The notes: a model not told the origin generated them from the sequence alone. Shown: positions 53,001-62,030, counted from the first letter of the stretch. The stretch is DNA of 64,000 bases from Muricoccus pecuniae (GCF_014199205.1 NZ_JACIJD010000020.1:1-64000), one strand, 5' to 3'. Program-made: numbers and translations.

Positions 53001-53120
53001 CAGTCCGGTTACTCCCGCCTCATCCAGGCTTCGCGCCCGGAAATCGGCGCCACCTTGCCGGGACGTCGTTAGCGCCGCCTTAAAGGCGTTCACTTTCCCG
53101 CGCTCCGTGCGCCAATCGCC

Positions 53121-54218
53121 TCAGAACAGCTCGATGTCGCCGGCGTCGGAGTCGTCCTCGGGTGCGTCGCTGTCGTCACGGATGCGCGCCAGGAAGCGTT
53201 GGCGCACGCTGCTCAGCGACTGACGGTCCAGCATGCGCTGAAGCAGGGCATGGTCGATGCTGGCCTCCTCCCGGAGCAGCGGCACCGCTTCCAGGGACTC
53301 GCGCCTGAGCCGCTCGGTCGCCTCGCCCAGGGTGCAGACGACCTCGCGGAGATGGTCGAGATGCTGCGTCGTGCGGTCCTGGAACTGTGCGCCGGTCACG
53401 AGCATCGACACGGTGCCCGCGATCTCCGCCGAGGCCTCGAGCGCCTCGGCGAGTACGGAGGACAGGGCATCGTTCTGGGTCACGATCCCCGAGAGCACGG
53501 CGTTCAGCTCCTGCCGCGTGCGCGCCTGGGTGGCCCCATCGATGCCGGCGATCGCCTCGAGCTCGGCATGCGCACCCCTCACGCCCCGGGCGACGGCGGC
53601 GATCCTCTCACCCACCATGCGGGATGTCTCGTCCGTCTCGCGCGAGAGCTCCTTCAGCTCGTGCGCGATCACCTTGAAGGTGCCGCCCGACCCTTCGGCG
53701 CGCTGCGCCTCGATGGCGGCGTTCAGCGCGACGAAGCGGGCCTGCTTGTTGATGGTGCCGATCCGGGCGACGCACTGCTCCGCGCCGGCCACCTCGGCCG
53801 TGACCTCGTTCAGCACGGCCACCATCCGCCCGGCCTGCTCCGAGACCTGGCCCAGCGTGTCGATGGCGTGGGCGAGCGCGATCTCCACGAGACGAGTGGC
53901 CTCGGCGAGCGGCACGGCCCTCCCGGAGACCGTCACGGTTTTCGCGATCTCCGCGATTCGCTCGACCCGGCTCGTCTGCGCCTGGGCGGCGGCCGTCAGC
54001 TCCCGGAAACGCGCACTCAGATCCACCGTGCTGCGCTCGATCAGGCCGGTGGATTCGCTCAGCTCCTCCGCGATCGCCACGAAGGCGCGGCGCTCGGTCT
54101 CGCCCAGCTCCAGCCAGCGGGCGAGCAGATCCAGGGCGCCGCCATCGGGCGGGGCGTCGGCCCCGGGGCGGGAATCGGCGGCGAGTGGGGCATGCACGAC
54201 GGACGGGAACCCTTCCAA
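53121..54218 (-). CDS. MCP-like protein with CheZ-type motif
   Basis: 365 residues, helical, with no membrane segment. Residues about 150-200 (IGTINKQARFVALNAAIEAQRA, then IAHELKELSRET) are a degenerate receptor signalling tip. The stretch GAQFQDRTTQHLDHL (276-290) holds Asp281 and Gln285 in the D-x-x-x-Q spacing used by the CheY-P phosphatase CheZ. The operon has no separate CheZ, CheC or CheX, so this protein could dephosphorylate CheY; that is inference. The start is a TTG at 54218 or a GTG at 54197. It is the promoter-proximal gene of the chemotaxis operon. Confidence 0.75.
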   Translation of the reverse strand: MEGFPSVVHAPLAADSRPGADAPPDGGALDLLARWLELGETERRAFVAIAEELSESTGLIERSTVDLSARFRELTAAAQAQTSRVERIAEIAKTVTVSGRAVPLAEATRLVEIALAHAIDTLGQVSEQAGRMVAVLNEVTAEVAGAEQCVARIGTINKQARFVALNAAIEAQRAEGSGGTFKVIAHELKELSRETDETSRMVGERIAAVARGVRGAHAELEAIAGIDGATQARTRQELNAVLSGIVTQNDALSSVLAEALEASAEIAGTVSMLVTGAQFQDRTTQHLDHLREVVCTLGEATERLRRESLEAVPLLREEASIDHALLQRMLDRQSLSSVRQRFLARIRDDSDAPEDDSDAGDIELF

Positions 54219-54290
54219 ATCGAAGGGGTCTCTTAGGCGCCCGGGGCAGAACAGAAGGTTAAGGCTTCGCCGGGGCTGGCGCGGAGGGCC

Positions 54291-54785
54291 TCAGTCCGAG
54301 AAGAAATCCGGCAGCGGCCGCGGCGGCGGTGGGCTGCCGCGCATGGCCGTCCTCACCACCAGCTCCAGGGCTTCGAGGAAGCGCGAGCGGTTCTGGGCGC
54401 CGAAGGCCGCGTGGCGGGTCTCCTGCCCGGTCTCCCTAAGATGGCGGGACACCTCCCGCCCGGCGAGGGCGCCGCCGATATTGTCCGTGTCCCAGACCTT
54501 CCCGCCCGGCGCGATCGCGAGCCCCCCGGCCGCGAGGCAGCGCGAGGCGAGGGGGATGTCGGCCGTGACGCAGACGTCGTTCGGCCGGACCGCCTCCGCG
54601 ATCCAGTCGTCGGCCGCGTCCGCCCCCTCGGCCACGATCACGCGCCGGACCCAGTCGGGCAGCCGCACCCCGCGCGAGCCGTTGGAGACGACGGTCACCG
54701 CCAGCCCGTGCCGCGAGGCGACGCGGAAGACCTCGTCGCGGACGGGGCAGGCATCCCCGTCCACATAGACGTGCGGCGCGCTCAG
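54291..54785 (-). CDS. YaiI/YqxD family (UPF0178) protein
   Basis: 164 residues if translation starts at the CTG at 54785, which overlaps the hyuB stop (CTGA); a GTG at 54764 is the next start but would trim the first beta-strand of the family signature VYVDGDACPVRDEV. VCVTADIPLASRCLAAGG and the DTDNIGGALAGREVSRHLRETG block confirm the family, a PIN-like fold with conserved acidic residues that suggests nuclease activity, not yet proven. It is the last gene behind hyuB. Confidence 0.85.
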   Translation of the reverse strand: MSAPHVYVDGDACPVRDEVFRVASRHGLAVTVVSNGSRGVRLPDWVRRVIVAEGADAADDWIAEAVRPNDVCVTADIPLASRCLAAGGLAIAPGGKVWDTDNIGGALAGREVSRHLRETGQETRHAAFGAQNRSRFLEALELVVRTAMRGSPPPPRPLPDFFSD

Positions 54786-56413
54786 ACGAGACCGTCCGCG
54801 ATGTCGCGCTCGACCAGCGCGGGGTCGCGCTGCGCCGGATTGCCCATGCCGCCTCCCCCGGGCAGGAGGAGGCGCAGCCGCTTGCCCCGGGGAATGACCT
54901 GGAAGCCCTTCGTCCGGAGCAACGTGCCGTCCGTCAGCCCGACCCAGCCCGGCGCCCCGTCCCCGCCGCCGTCGCGGCCGCGCGGGGGATTCCCAACACG
55001 GTCGAAGATGGCGTTCACGGCGAACTCGGCATCGCCCTTCGCGCCGATCTCCATCACCTGCCCCAGCCCGCCGCGGGTGCGGCCGGCGCCGCCGGAGCCC
55101 GGGCGCAGCTCCTTCTTCCAGAAGATCACGGGAGCCACGTTCTCCGTCGCCTCCACCGGCATGGTGCGGACGCCGGAGGGAAAGGCGGTGCCGTCCAGCC
55201 CGTCCCTCCCCGGCCGGGCGCCCGTGCCGCCGGAGTTGAAGGTGATGACCTCGAAATCCGGCAGCTCGGCCTCGGCGCCGCTCACCTGCCCGCCCCCGCG
55301 GAGCGGCGGGTTCCAGAGGCAGGAGGAGCCCTCGGCCGTCACGCGGTCCGGCACGGCCTGGTGCAGGCAGCCCATCATCAGGTCCGGCAGGAGCTGGCCG
55401 ACGACGTGGCGCACGGCTACCGGGAAGGGCCGCGGGGCGTTGAGGATGCAGCCCTCCGGGATCTCCATGCGGAAGGGCAGCAGCGAGGCCCAGTTGTTCG
55501 GCACCTCGGGCGCGACGACGCATTTGATGCCGAAGCAGGCATAGGCGCGCGTATAGGCCGCCGGCACGTTGATGCCGCGCCCGGAGAGGCCGGAGGTGCC
55601 GGCATAGTCCACCGCGATGTGGTCGCCCGCGATCGTCATCCGCGCGCGGAGCGTAACCGGCGCCTCGTAGCCGTCCGAGCGGATCTCGGCCGCGTACTCG
55701 CCGCGCGGCAGCTCCGCGATGGCGGCCAGCGTCGCGCGGGAGGAGGCGTCGAAGATCGATTCGGCGAGGTCGTCGAGCGACTCCATGCCGAACTCGTCCA
55801 TCATCTCCACCAGCCGGCGCGCGCCCGCGTCGTTGCAGGCGCAGAGGGAGTAGACATCGCCCTCCAGCTCGGCCGGCGTGCGCGTGCCGGCGCGGAGGAT
55901 GTCGAAGAAGGTCTCGTTCGCGCGCCCCTGGTCGAAGCACTTCACGATGGGGATGTAGAGCCCTTCCTCGAAGACAGAGCGCCCTTCCGGCCCCATGCCG
56001 AGCCCACCGACATCGATGACATGCGCGGTGTTCGCGAAAAGGCCGACGATCTTCCCGTTCCGGAAGGCGGGCGTCACCACCGTCAGGTCGTGCAGATGGC
56101 CCGTGCCGAGCCAGGGGTCGTTGGTGATGTAGTGGTCGCCCGCCTTCATCCCCTCCGCCGGGAACTTGGCGAGGAAGTGGCCGACGGACTCCATCATGGA
56201 GTTCACATGGCCCGGCGTGCCCGTGACGGCCTGGGCGAGCATCCGCCCGCGCAGGTCGAAGATGCCGGCCGAGAGATCGCCCGCCTCGCGCACCGTGGTG
56301 CTGAAGGCGGTGCGGATCATGATCTGCGCCTGCTCCTCCACCACGGCGATCAGGCGGTTCCATTGAATTTGGCGCTGGATGGAGGCGAGGGCCTCGGAAG
56401 GGGCGTCAGTCAT
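54782..56413 (-). CDS. hyuB: Hydantoinase B/oxoprolinase family protein (HyuB)
   Basis: 543 residues from the ATG at 56413, overlapping the hyuA stop (ATGA). It is the B subunit type of ATP-dependent N-methylhydantoinase, acetone carboxylase and 5-oxoprolinase complexes. Signature segments are TAFSTTVREAGDLSAGIFD, HYITNDPWLGTGHLHDL, VVAPEVPNNWA-type pocket and the glycine-rich LLLPGGGGMGNPAQRDP near the C-terminus. It forms a complex with HyuA encoded just upstream. Confidence 0.93.
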   Translation of the reverse strand: MTDAPSEALASIQRQIQWNRLIAVVEEQAQIMIRTAFSTTVREAGDLSAGIFDLRGRMLAQAVTGTPGHVNSMMESVGHFLAKFPAEGMKAGDHYITNDPWLGTGHLHDLTVVTPAFRNGKIVGLFANTAHVIDVGGLGMGPEGRSVFEEGLYIPIVKCFDQGRANETFFDILRAGTRTPAELEGDVYSLCACNDAGARRLVEMMDEFGMESLDDLAESIFDASSRATLAAIAELPRGEYAAEIRSDGYEAPVTLRARMTIAGDHIAVDYAGTSGLSGRGINVPAAYTRAYACFGIKCVVAPEVPNNWASLLPFRMEIPEGCILNAPRPFPVAVRHVVGQLLPDLMMGCLHQAVPDRVTAEGSSCLWNPPLRGGGQVSGAEAELPDFEVITFNSGGTGARPGRDGLDGTAFPSGVRTMPVEATENVAPVIFWKKELRPGSGGAGRTRGGLGQVMEIGAKGDAEFAVNAIFDRVGNPPRGRDGGGDGAPGWVGLTDGTLLRTKGFQVIPRGKRLRLLLPGGGGMGNPAQRDPALVERDIADGLV

Positions 56414-58488
56414 CGCGTCAGCTCCAGATATCCGAGCCCATCCATCCGGCATGTCCACCCCGGCCCGACCAGCGTGCTCGTCTCCGCCTCGGTCACGATG
56501 CAGGGGCCGGCGACGGTCGCGCCCGGCGCGAAGGCCTCGCGATCGTAGACGGGCCAGTCCGAGACCTCGCCCCGCGCCGTGTCCCGCACGGCCTGGTGGC
56601 GGATGGGCGCGGGGCCGGGCGCCGCCTCCACCTCGGCCACGGGCTCGGGCGTTTCCACCCTCGTCGCCACGGTCACGGCGAAGGAGAGGATCTCCACGTC
56701 GCTGCCCGGCACCGGGCGGTCGTAGAAGGTGGCGTATTCGCGGTCATAGGCGGCGCGCACGGCCTCCACATCCGCGGCCTCCATCGCCGTCACCGGCAGT
56801 TCCACCGCGATCTCATGGCCCTGGCCGACATAGCGCATATAGGCGATGCGGCGCTCCACCAGCCCCGCCCCGAAGGCGCCATCGGCCACCACGCGCCGCG
56901 CCTCGGCGGACATCTCCGCCAGCAGCGCGTTGACGGCGGGGAGGTCGAAGCTGCGGAAGCGCTGGTAGAGGCTCCGCACGACCTCGTAGCCCACGGGGGC
57001 ACGCAGGAAACCGATGGCCGAGCCAACCCCCGCGCCCGAGGGCACGAGAAGCCGGTTCACGCCGATCTTCTCCGCCACGCGATAGCCGTGCACCGGACCG
57101 CCGCCGCCGAAGGCGATGACGGCACGGCCGTCATAGCCCTTGCCGCTCTCGATGGCGTGGACGCGCGCGGCATTGGCCATGTTCTCGTCCACCACCTCCA
57201 CCACGCCGAGCGCGGCCATCTCCGGCGCGAGGCCGAGCGCGCCGAGCGAGGCGTCCATCGCGGCGCGCGAGGCCTCGGGATGGAGGGAGAGGCTGCCGCC
57301 CGCGAAGCTCGCGGGATCGTAGCGGCCGAGCAGGAGGTTCGCGTCCGTCACCGCCGGCTTCGCCCCGCCGCGGCCGTAGCAGGCCGGGCCCGGATCGGCC
57401 CCCGCGCTCTCCGGCCCGACCTGGATGCGGCCGAGCGCGTCCACCGAGGCGATGGAGCCGCCGCCCGCGCCGATCTCGACCATCTCGATCACGGGGATGC
57501 GGAGCGGCAGGCCGGAGCCCTTCTTGAAGCGGCCGATGCGGGCCACCTCGAAGGTCCGGGCCGTCTGCGGCGCGAAGTCGTCGATGAGGCAGACCTTCGC
57601 CGTGGTGCCCCCCATGTCGAAGGAGAGCACGCGGTCCCAGCCCTTCTGCCGGGCGACATGGGCGGAGAAGATGGCGCCGCCCGCCGGGCCGCTCTCGACC
57701 AGCCGGATGGGGAAGCGCGCGGCCGTCTCGAGCGTGGTCAGCCCGCCGCCGGAGAGCATGAGGTAGAGCGGGGCGGCGAAGCCCGCCTCGGCCAGCCCCG
57801 CCCTGAGGCGGTGCAGGTAGCCCATCATCAGCGGCTGGACATAGGCATTGGCGGCGGTGGTGGAGAAGCGCTCCCACTCCCGCATCTCCGGGCTCACCTC
57901 GCTCGACAGCGAGACCGGGAGTTCCGGCCATTCCTCCCGCACGATCTCCGCCGCGCGCCGCTCATGCGCGGGGTTCACGAAGGCGTGCAGGAAGCCGATG
58001 GCGAGGCTCTCGATCCCCTCCCCGCGCATGAAGGCCACGGCGTCCCGCACGGCGCCCTCGTCCAGCGGCAGCAGCACGCGCCCCTCATTGTCCAGCCGTT
58101 CCGGCACGGGCCGGCGCCAGCGGCGGGGAACGAGGGGCTGCGGCAGGGTGATGTTCAGGTCGTACTGGTCGTAGCGGCTCTCATTGCCGAGCGCGAGGAC
58201 GTCGCGGAAGCCCTCGGTGGTCAGCAGGGCGGTGCGCGCGCCCTTGCGCTCGATCACCGCATTGGTCGCCAGCGTCGTGCCGTGGATGAACAGCGCGACG
58301 TCGGACGGCCCCATCCCCGCCTTGGCGAGCACCGCGCGGATGCCCTCCAGCACGCCCCTCTCGGGCGCGGCTGACGTGGTGAGCACCTTCGCCGTCCAGC
58401 GCTCGATGCCGCCCTGGTCGTCTGCGCGCTCCAGCGCCAGATCGGTGAAGGTGCCGCCGATATCCGCGGCTAGTCGCGCTCCCGTCAC
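56410..58488 (-). CDS. hyuA: Hydantoinase A/oxoprolinase family protein (HyuA)
   Basis: 692 residues from a GTG at 58488. An ASKHA-type ATPase: ADIGGTFTDLALE is phosphate loop 1 and FDMGGTTAKVCLID phosphate loop 2; FIHGTTLATNAVIERKGA is the N-terminal hydantoinase signature. With HyuB it hydrolyses cyclic amides (hydantoins, 5-oxoproline) with ATP, or acts as a carboxylase relative; the exact substrate is not predictable. A short-chain dehydrogenase gene ends four bases upstream, forming SDR-hyuA-hyuB-yaiI. Confidence 0.93.
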   Translation of the reverse strand: MTGARLAADIGGTFTDLALERADDQGGIERWTAKVLTTSAAPERGVLEGIRAVLAKAGMGPSDVALFIHGTTLATNAVIERKGARTALLTTEGFRDVLALGNESRYDQYDLNITLPQPLVPRRWRRPVPERLDNEGRVLLPLDEGAVRDAVAFMRGEGIESLAIGFLHAFVNPAHERRAAEIVREEWPELPVSLSSEVSPEMREWERFSTTAANAYVQPLMMGYLHRLRAGLAEAGFAAPLYLMLSGGGLTTLETAARFPIRLVESGPAGGAIFSAHVARQKGWDRVLSFDMGGTTAKVCLIDDFAPQTARTFEVARIGRFKKGSGLPLRIPVIEMVEIGAGGGSIASVDALGRIQVGPESAGADPGPACYGRGGAKPAVTDANLLLGRYDPASFAGGSLSLHPEASRAAMDASLGALGLAPEMAALGVVEVVDENMANAARVHAIESGKGYDGRAVIAFGGGGPVHGYRVAEKIGVNRLLVPSGAGVGSAIGFLRAPVGYEVVRSLYQRFRSFDLPAVNALLAEMSAEARRVVADGAFGAGLVERRIAYMRYVGQGHEIAVELPVTAMEAADVEAVRAAYDREYATFYDRPVPGSDVEILSFAVTVATRVETPEPVAEVEAAPGPAPIRHQAVRDTARGEVSDWPVYDREAFAPGATVAGPCIVTEAETSTLVGPGWTCRMDGLGYLELTR

Positions 58489-58491
58489 CCC

Positions 58492-59280
58492 TCAGAAGCC
58501 CCGGACCACGCCGCCATCCACGCGCAGGATCGTGCCGGTGATGTAGGAACCCGCATCGGAGGCGAGGAAGGCGGCCGCCTTCCCGAACTCCTCGGGGGTG
58601 CCGTAGCGGCGCATGGGGATCGTCTTCTCCCGGTCCGCGATCACCTGCTCCGGCGTCTTCCCTTGCTTCGAGGCGGCGGCACCCGCCAGCTCGATGCTGC
58701 GATCCGTGCGGATGGCGCCGGGGGCGATGATGTTCACCGTCACCCCGTCCGGGCCCACCTCGTCGGCCAGGGTCTTCGCCCAGCCCACGATATTGGCGCG
58801 CAGCACGTTGGAGAGGGCGAGGTTCGGCAGGGGCTGCACCATGCCCGTGCTGCCGACCGCGATGATCCGCCCGAAGCCCTGCGCCCGCATGGCCGGCAGC
58901 ACCTTGTTCGCCATGCGGATCGGCGAGAGCACGATGCGGCGGAACCAGGTCTCCAGCGCCTCCTCCGTGAGGTCGGAGGCCGTGCCGGCGGGCGGGCCGC
59001 CATGGTTCAGCACGAGGATGTCGAGCCCTCCCAGGGCGGCCATCGCGCCCTCGGCCAGGGCGTCCATGTCCTCGCCCTTGGCGACATCGGCGGCGAAGGG
59101 GTGGACGGCCGTGGCGCCCATGCCCGTCAGGGCCTCGCAGACCGGGCGGAGCCGCTCCACCTCGCGCCCGGAGATGGCCAGCGCCGCGCCGTCGGCGGCG
59201 AGCGCCTCGGCGATGGCCCGGCCCAGGCCCTTGGAAGCGCCCATTACCAGCGCCCTCTTGCCGCGCAGACCGAGTTCCAT
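58492..59280 (-). CDS. SDR-family protein lacking the catalytic Tyr-Lys pair
   Basis: 262 residues from the ATG at 59280. The nucleotide-binding glycine motif is MGASKGLGRAIAEAL and the NNAG position reads NHGGPP. The catalytic serine is retained (GSTG, Ser144), but the Tyr-x-x-x-Lys site reads Ser157-N-V-L-Arg161 (ALSNVLRANIVGW). This corresponds to an SDR subgroup related to FabG that lacks the canonical tetrad. It is the first gene of the hyuA-hyuB operon. Reductase activity is therefore uncertain. Confidence 0.85.
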   Translation of the reverse strand: MELGLRGKRALVMGASKGLGRAIAEALAADGAALAISGREVERLRPVCEALTGMGATAVHPFAADVAKGEDMDALAEGAMAALGGLDILVLNHGGPPAGTASDLTEEALETWFRRIVLSPIRMANKVLPAMRAQGFGRIIAVGSTGMVQPLPNLALSNVLRANIVGWAKTLADEVGPDGVTVNIIAPGAIRTDRSIELAGAAASKQGKTPEQVIADREKTIPMRRYGTPEEFGKAAAFLASDAGSYITGTILRVDGGVVRGF

Positions 59281-59399
59281 CCGAAACCTCCTCCGATTCA
59301 AGGGCCCGGACCCTGAACCCGCCTCCCCTCCCTGGCAAGATCGGGTCCCCTCCCCTCGCCGGGTTTGGCAAGCGGGGCCGCCCCATGCATCCTCCCGGG

Positions 59400-60368
59400 A
59401 TGAGCCGCCCCACCCTGCTCCTGACCCGCCGCTTCCCCGACGCGGTGGAGACCCGCGCCGCGAGGGATTACGAAATCCGACGGCCCGAGGGGCCGGACCG
59501 AACTCTCGACCCCGCCGCCCTCCTCGCCGCCGCCGGGGGCTGCGACGGCATCCTCTGCGCCGCCGGAGACGGGCTGGATGCCGACACCCTCGCGCGCCTG
59601 CCGGAGAGCGTGCGGATCCTCGCCACCTTCAGCGTCGGCACCGACCACATCGCGCTGGATGCCGCCCGCGCGCGCGGCATCGCCGTGACGAACACGCCCG
59701 ATGTGCTGAGCGTGGCCACCGCCGAGATCGCGATGCTGCTGATCCTCATGTGCGCCCGCCGGGCCGGCGAGGCCGAGCGGCTGCTGCGCGCCCGCGAGTG
59801 GGCGGGCTGGGCGCCCACCCAGCTCATGGGTGTGACGCTGGAGGGCAAGCGCCTGGGCATCCTCGGCATGGGGCGGATCGGGCGGGAGCTGGCGCGCATG
59901 GCGCGCGGCATGGGCATGCGGATCCACTACCGCAACCGCACCCGCCTGGCCCTTGATGAGGAGGAGGGCGCCACCTTCCACGGGGAGGACGACGCCTTCC
60001 TGGCCGCCTGCGACGTGCTCTCCATGCACATCCCCGGCGGGGCCGCCACATCGGGCTGGCTGAACGCCGCGCGCATCGCCACCCTGCCCCGCGGCGCGAT
60101 CGTGGTGAATACCGGGCGCGGCACGACGGTGGACGACGCGGCGCTGTGCGAGGCGCTGCATTCCGGCCATCTGCGCGCGGCGGGGCTCGATGTCTTCGCC
60201 GGGGAGCCCGCGATCTTCGAGGGCTATCACAGCGCGCCGAACGTCACCCTTCTCCCGCATCTCGGCAGCGCCACGATTGAGACGCGCGACGCCATGGGGT
60301 TCCGCTGCCTCGACAATCTCGACGCGGTGCTGCTGCGCGACGCCGAGCCGCCCCACCGCGTCGCCTGA
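59400..60368 (+). CDS. D-2-hydroxyacid dehydrogenase (glyoxylate/hydroxypyruvate reductase-like)
   Basis: 322 residues from the ATG at 59400 (an ATG at 59385 is an alternative). The NAD(P)-binding motif is ILGMGRIGRELARMARG; the catalytic Arg, Glu and His are in TGRGTTVDD, GLDVFAGEP and LPHLGSAT respectively. VGTDHIALDAARARGI and NTPDVLSVATAEIAM are glycerate-dehydrogenase-like. It would interconvert glyoxylate/glycolate or hydroxypyruvate/glycerate. It may be co-transcribed with the flavin reductase gene, which starts 12 bases downstream. Confidence 0.9.
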   Translation: MSRPTLLLTRRFPDAVETRAARDYEIRRPEGPDRTLDPAALLAAAGGCDGILCAAGDGLDADTLARLPESVRILATFSVGTDHIALDAARARGIAVTNTPDVLSVATAEIAMLLILMCARRAGEAERLLRAREWAGWAPTQLMGVTLEGKRLGILGMGRIGRELARMARGMGMRIHYRNRTRLALDEEEGATFHGEDDAFLAACDVLSMHIPGGAATSGWLNAARIATLPRGAIVVNTGRGTTVDDAALCEALHSGHLRAAGLDVFAGEPAIFEGYHSAPNVTLLPHLGSATIETRDAMGFRCLDNLDAVLLRDAEPPHRVA

Positions 60369-60380
60369 AGAGGGCCGCCG

Positions 60381-61043
60381 ATGCTCTTCGATTTCGCGGC
60401 CCTCCCGAAGAAGGACCGCTACAAGCTGGTGGTCTCGACCATCGTGCCGCGCCCGATCGCCTGGATGGTGACGCAGGACGCAGAAGGGCGCGTCAACGCC
60501 GCCCCCTTCTCCTTCTTCAACGTCTTCAGCAACGACCCCGTGGTGGTGGGCATCGGCGTCGGCGCCCGCGGCATGGGCGGCGAGGAGCGGGCGGAGTTCA
60601 AGGACACGCTGGCCAATCTGGAGGCGACGGGCGAGTTCACCGTCTGCATGGTGAGCGAGGAAACGGCGGAGGCGATGAACGTCACCGCCGCGGACTTCCC
60701 GCCGGGAGTGGACGAGTTGGAGCGCGCCGGCCTCACCACCGCGCCATCCGCCAAGGTCGGCCCGCCGCGGATCGCCGAGAGCCCCGTCGCCCTCGAGTGC
60801 CGGGTGTGGCAGACCATCCCGATCGGCACCCACCGCCTGGTGCTGGGCGAGGTGCTGGCCGTGCATGTCCGGGACGACTGCATGCTCGACCCCAGGCGCC
60901 TCTACGTCGATACGCCGAAGCTGAACCTCATCGGCCGGATGCATGGAGGCGGCTGGTACGCCCGCACCACGGACCGCTTCGAGCTGCGGCGGGTGACGGT
61001 GGATGAGGCCGAGGCGAGGCGGGAGGGGCGTTCCGCACCATAG
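60381..61043 (+). CDS. Flavin reductase-like FMN-binding protein
   Basis: 220 residues of the flavin_reduct domain family. STIVPRPIAWMVTQDAEGRVNAAPFSFFN is the FMN-binding N-terminal signature and LVLGEVLAVHVRD the central strand; PKLNLIGRMHGGGWYARTTDRFEL ends the barrel. Members reduce free flavin with NAD(P)H for a partner monooxygenase or bind flavin without known activity. No monooxygenase partner is adjacent. It follows the hydroxyacid dehydrogenase by 12 bases. Confidence 0.88.
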   Translation: MLFDFAALPKKDRYKLVVSTIVPRPIAWMVTQDAEGRVNAAPFSFFNVFSNDPVVVGIGVGARGMGGEERAEFKDTLANLEATGEFTVCMVSEETAEAMNVTAADFPPGVDELERAGLTTAPSAKVGPPRIAESPVALECRVWQTIPIGTHRLVLGEVLAVHVRDDCMLDPRRLYVDTPKLNLIGRMHGGGWYARTTDRFELRRVTVDEAEARREGRSAP

Positions 61044-61100
61044 GCCGGGATATGCCCCGCCCGCGGTGACGGCGGTGCGGTTTTGTGCTAGTTTTGTTCC

Positions 61101-61664
61101 ATGCAGATCTATCTCGCCGGGCCGGAGGTCTTCCTGCCGGATGCCGAAGACGTGGCCAATGCCAAGCGGGCGATCTGCGCCCGCCACGGGGCCACGGGCG
61201 TCTTCCCGACCGATCCAGTCCACTGCCCCGAGGCCGATGCCTCCCCCGAGGGCTGGCTCGCGATCTATCTCCGCAACGAGGCCCATATCCGCCGCGCCGA
61301 CGCCCTGATCGCCAATCTTACGCCCTTCCGGGGGCCCTCCGCGGATGCTGGCACGGTCTACGAGTTGGGCTTCATGCGCGCCCTCGGGCGTCCGGTGGCG
61401 GGCTACGCCAATACGAGGACGCCCTTCACCGAGCGCACCCGCTCCTTTCTCGGCCCCTCCGCCCGGCGCCGGCCGGACGGTGGGTGGGAGGATGGAGAGG
61501 GTCTGCACCTCGAATCCTTCGGGCTGCACGACAACCTGATGATCGATGGCGGCCTGCGCGCCGCCGGCGGCCCGCTGGTCACGCGAGAGGTGGCCGAGGC
61601 CGACCGCTGGCGGGACCTCACCGCCTTCGAGGCCGCCCTCCGGGCCTTGCTGAAATCGGCCTGA
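61101..61664 (+). CDS. Nucleoside 2-deoxyribosyltransferase
   Basis: 187 residues. IYLAGPEVFLPDAED is the nucleotide-sugar loop, ADALIANLTPFRGPSADAGTVYELGF contains the catalytic glutamate in YELGF, and LPVxGY-type (RPVAGYANT) follows. The enzyme swaps bases between 2-deoxyribosides in purine and pyrimidine salvage. It stands 57 bases after the flavin reductase and just before tRNA-Ser. It appears cytoplasmic. Confidence 0.9.
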   Translation: MQIYLAGPEVFLPDAEDVANAKRAICARHGATGVFPTDPVHCPEADASPEGWLAIYLRNEAHIRRADALIANLTPFRGPSADAGTVYELGFMRALGRPVAGYANTRTPFTERTRSFLGPSARRRPDGGWEDGEGLHLESFGLHDNLMIDGGLRAAGGPLVTREVAEADRWRDLTAFEAALRALLKSA

Positions 61665-61710
61665 CCCCGCTTGCCGAGATGGCGCGCGGCCCCTATACCC
61701 CGGCGCCACG

Positions 61711-61801
61711 GGACAGGTGGCCGAGCGGTCGAAGGCGCGCGCCTGGAAAGTGCGTATAGGTCAAAAGCCTATCGTGGGTTCGAATCCCACCCTGTCCGCC
61801 A
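61711..61801 (+). tRNA. tRNA-Ser (GGA)
   Basis: A 91-base class II tRNA with long variable arm and encoded CCA. Acceptor stem GGACAGG/CCTGTCC, anticodon loop CTGGAAA (anticodon GGA), variable arm stem ATAGG(T)/(G)CCTAT, T-arm GTGGG/CCCAC with TTCGAAT loop. Confidence 0.96.
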
Positions 61802-62030
61802 GTCACGCCACACATGTTCTCTCCAGCCGGTCCGCCGACGCCGCGAGGCGCGTGCTTCCTGCTGCTCCAGCCCCAGATCCGTCCTCGAGCAGCCAGGGAT
61901 TGCGCTCAAGGGGCCAGCACCGCTTGTTCAGACCATCGATGGACGGCCGACTTCTCCCATGCGGTCGTCGCCTCTGGGCTGCCAACCGGCGAGAGGGGCT
62001 GGCACTACGCTTCGCGGCCCGCCTGGATCC
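61802..62030. other. Intergenic region after tRNA-Ser
   Basis: 229 bases with no recognisable gene. A plus-strand frame (61814-62062) has no domain or ribosome site. tRNA-Ser genes can be integration sites, but no integrase, direct repeat of the tRNA 3' end or composition change was seen. Confidence 0.5.
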
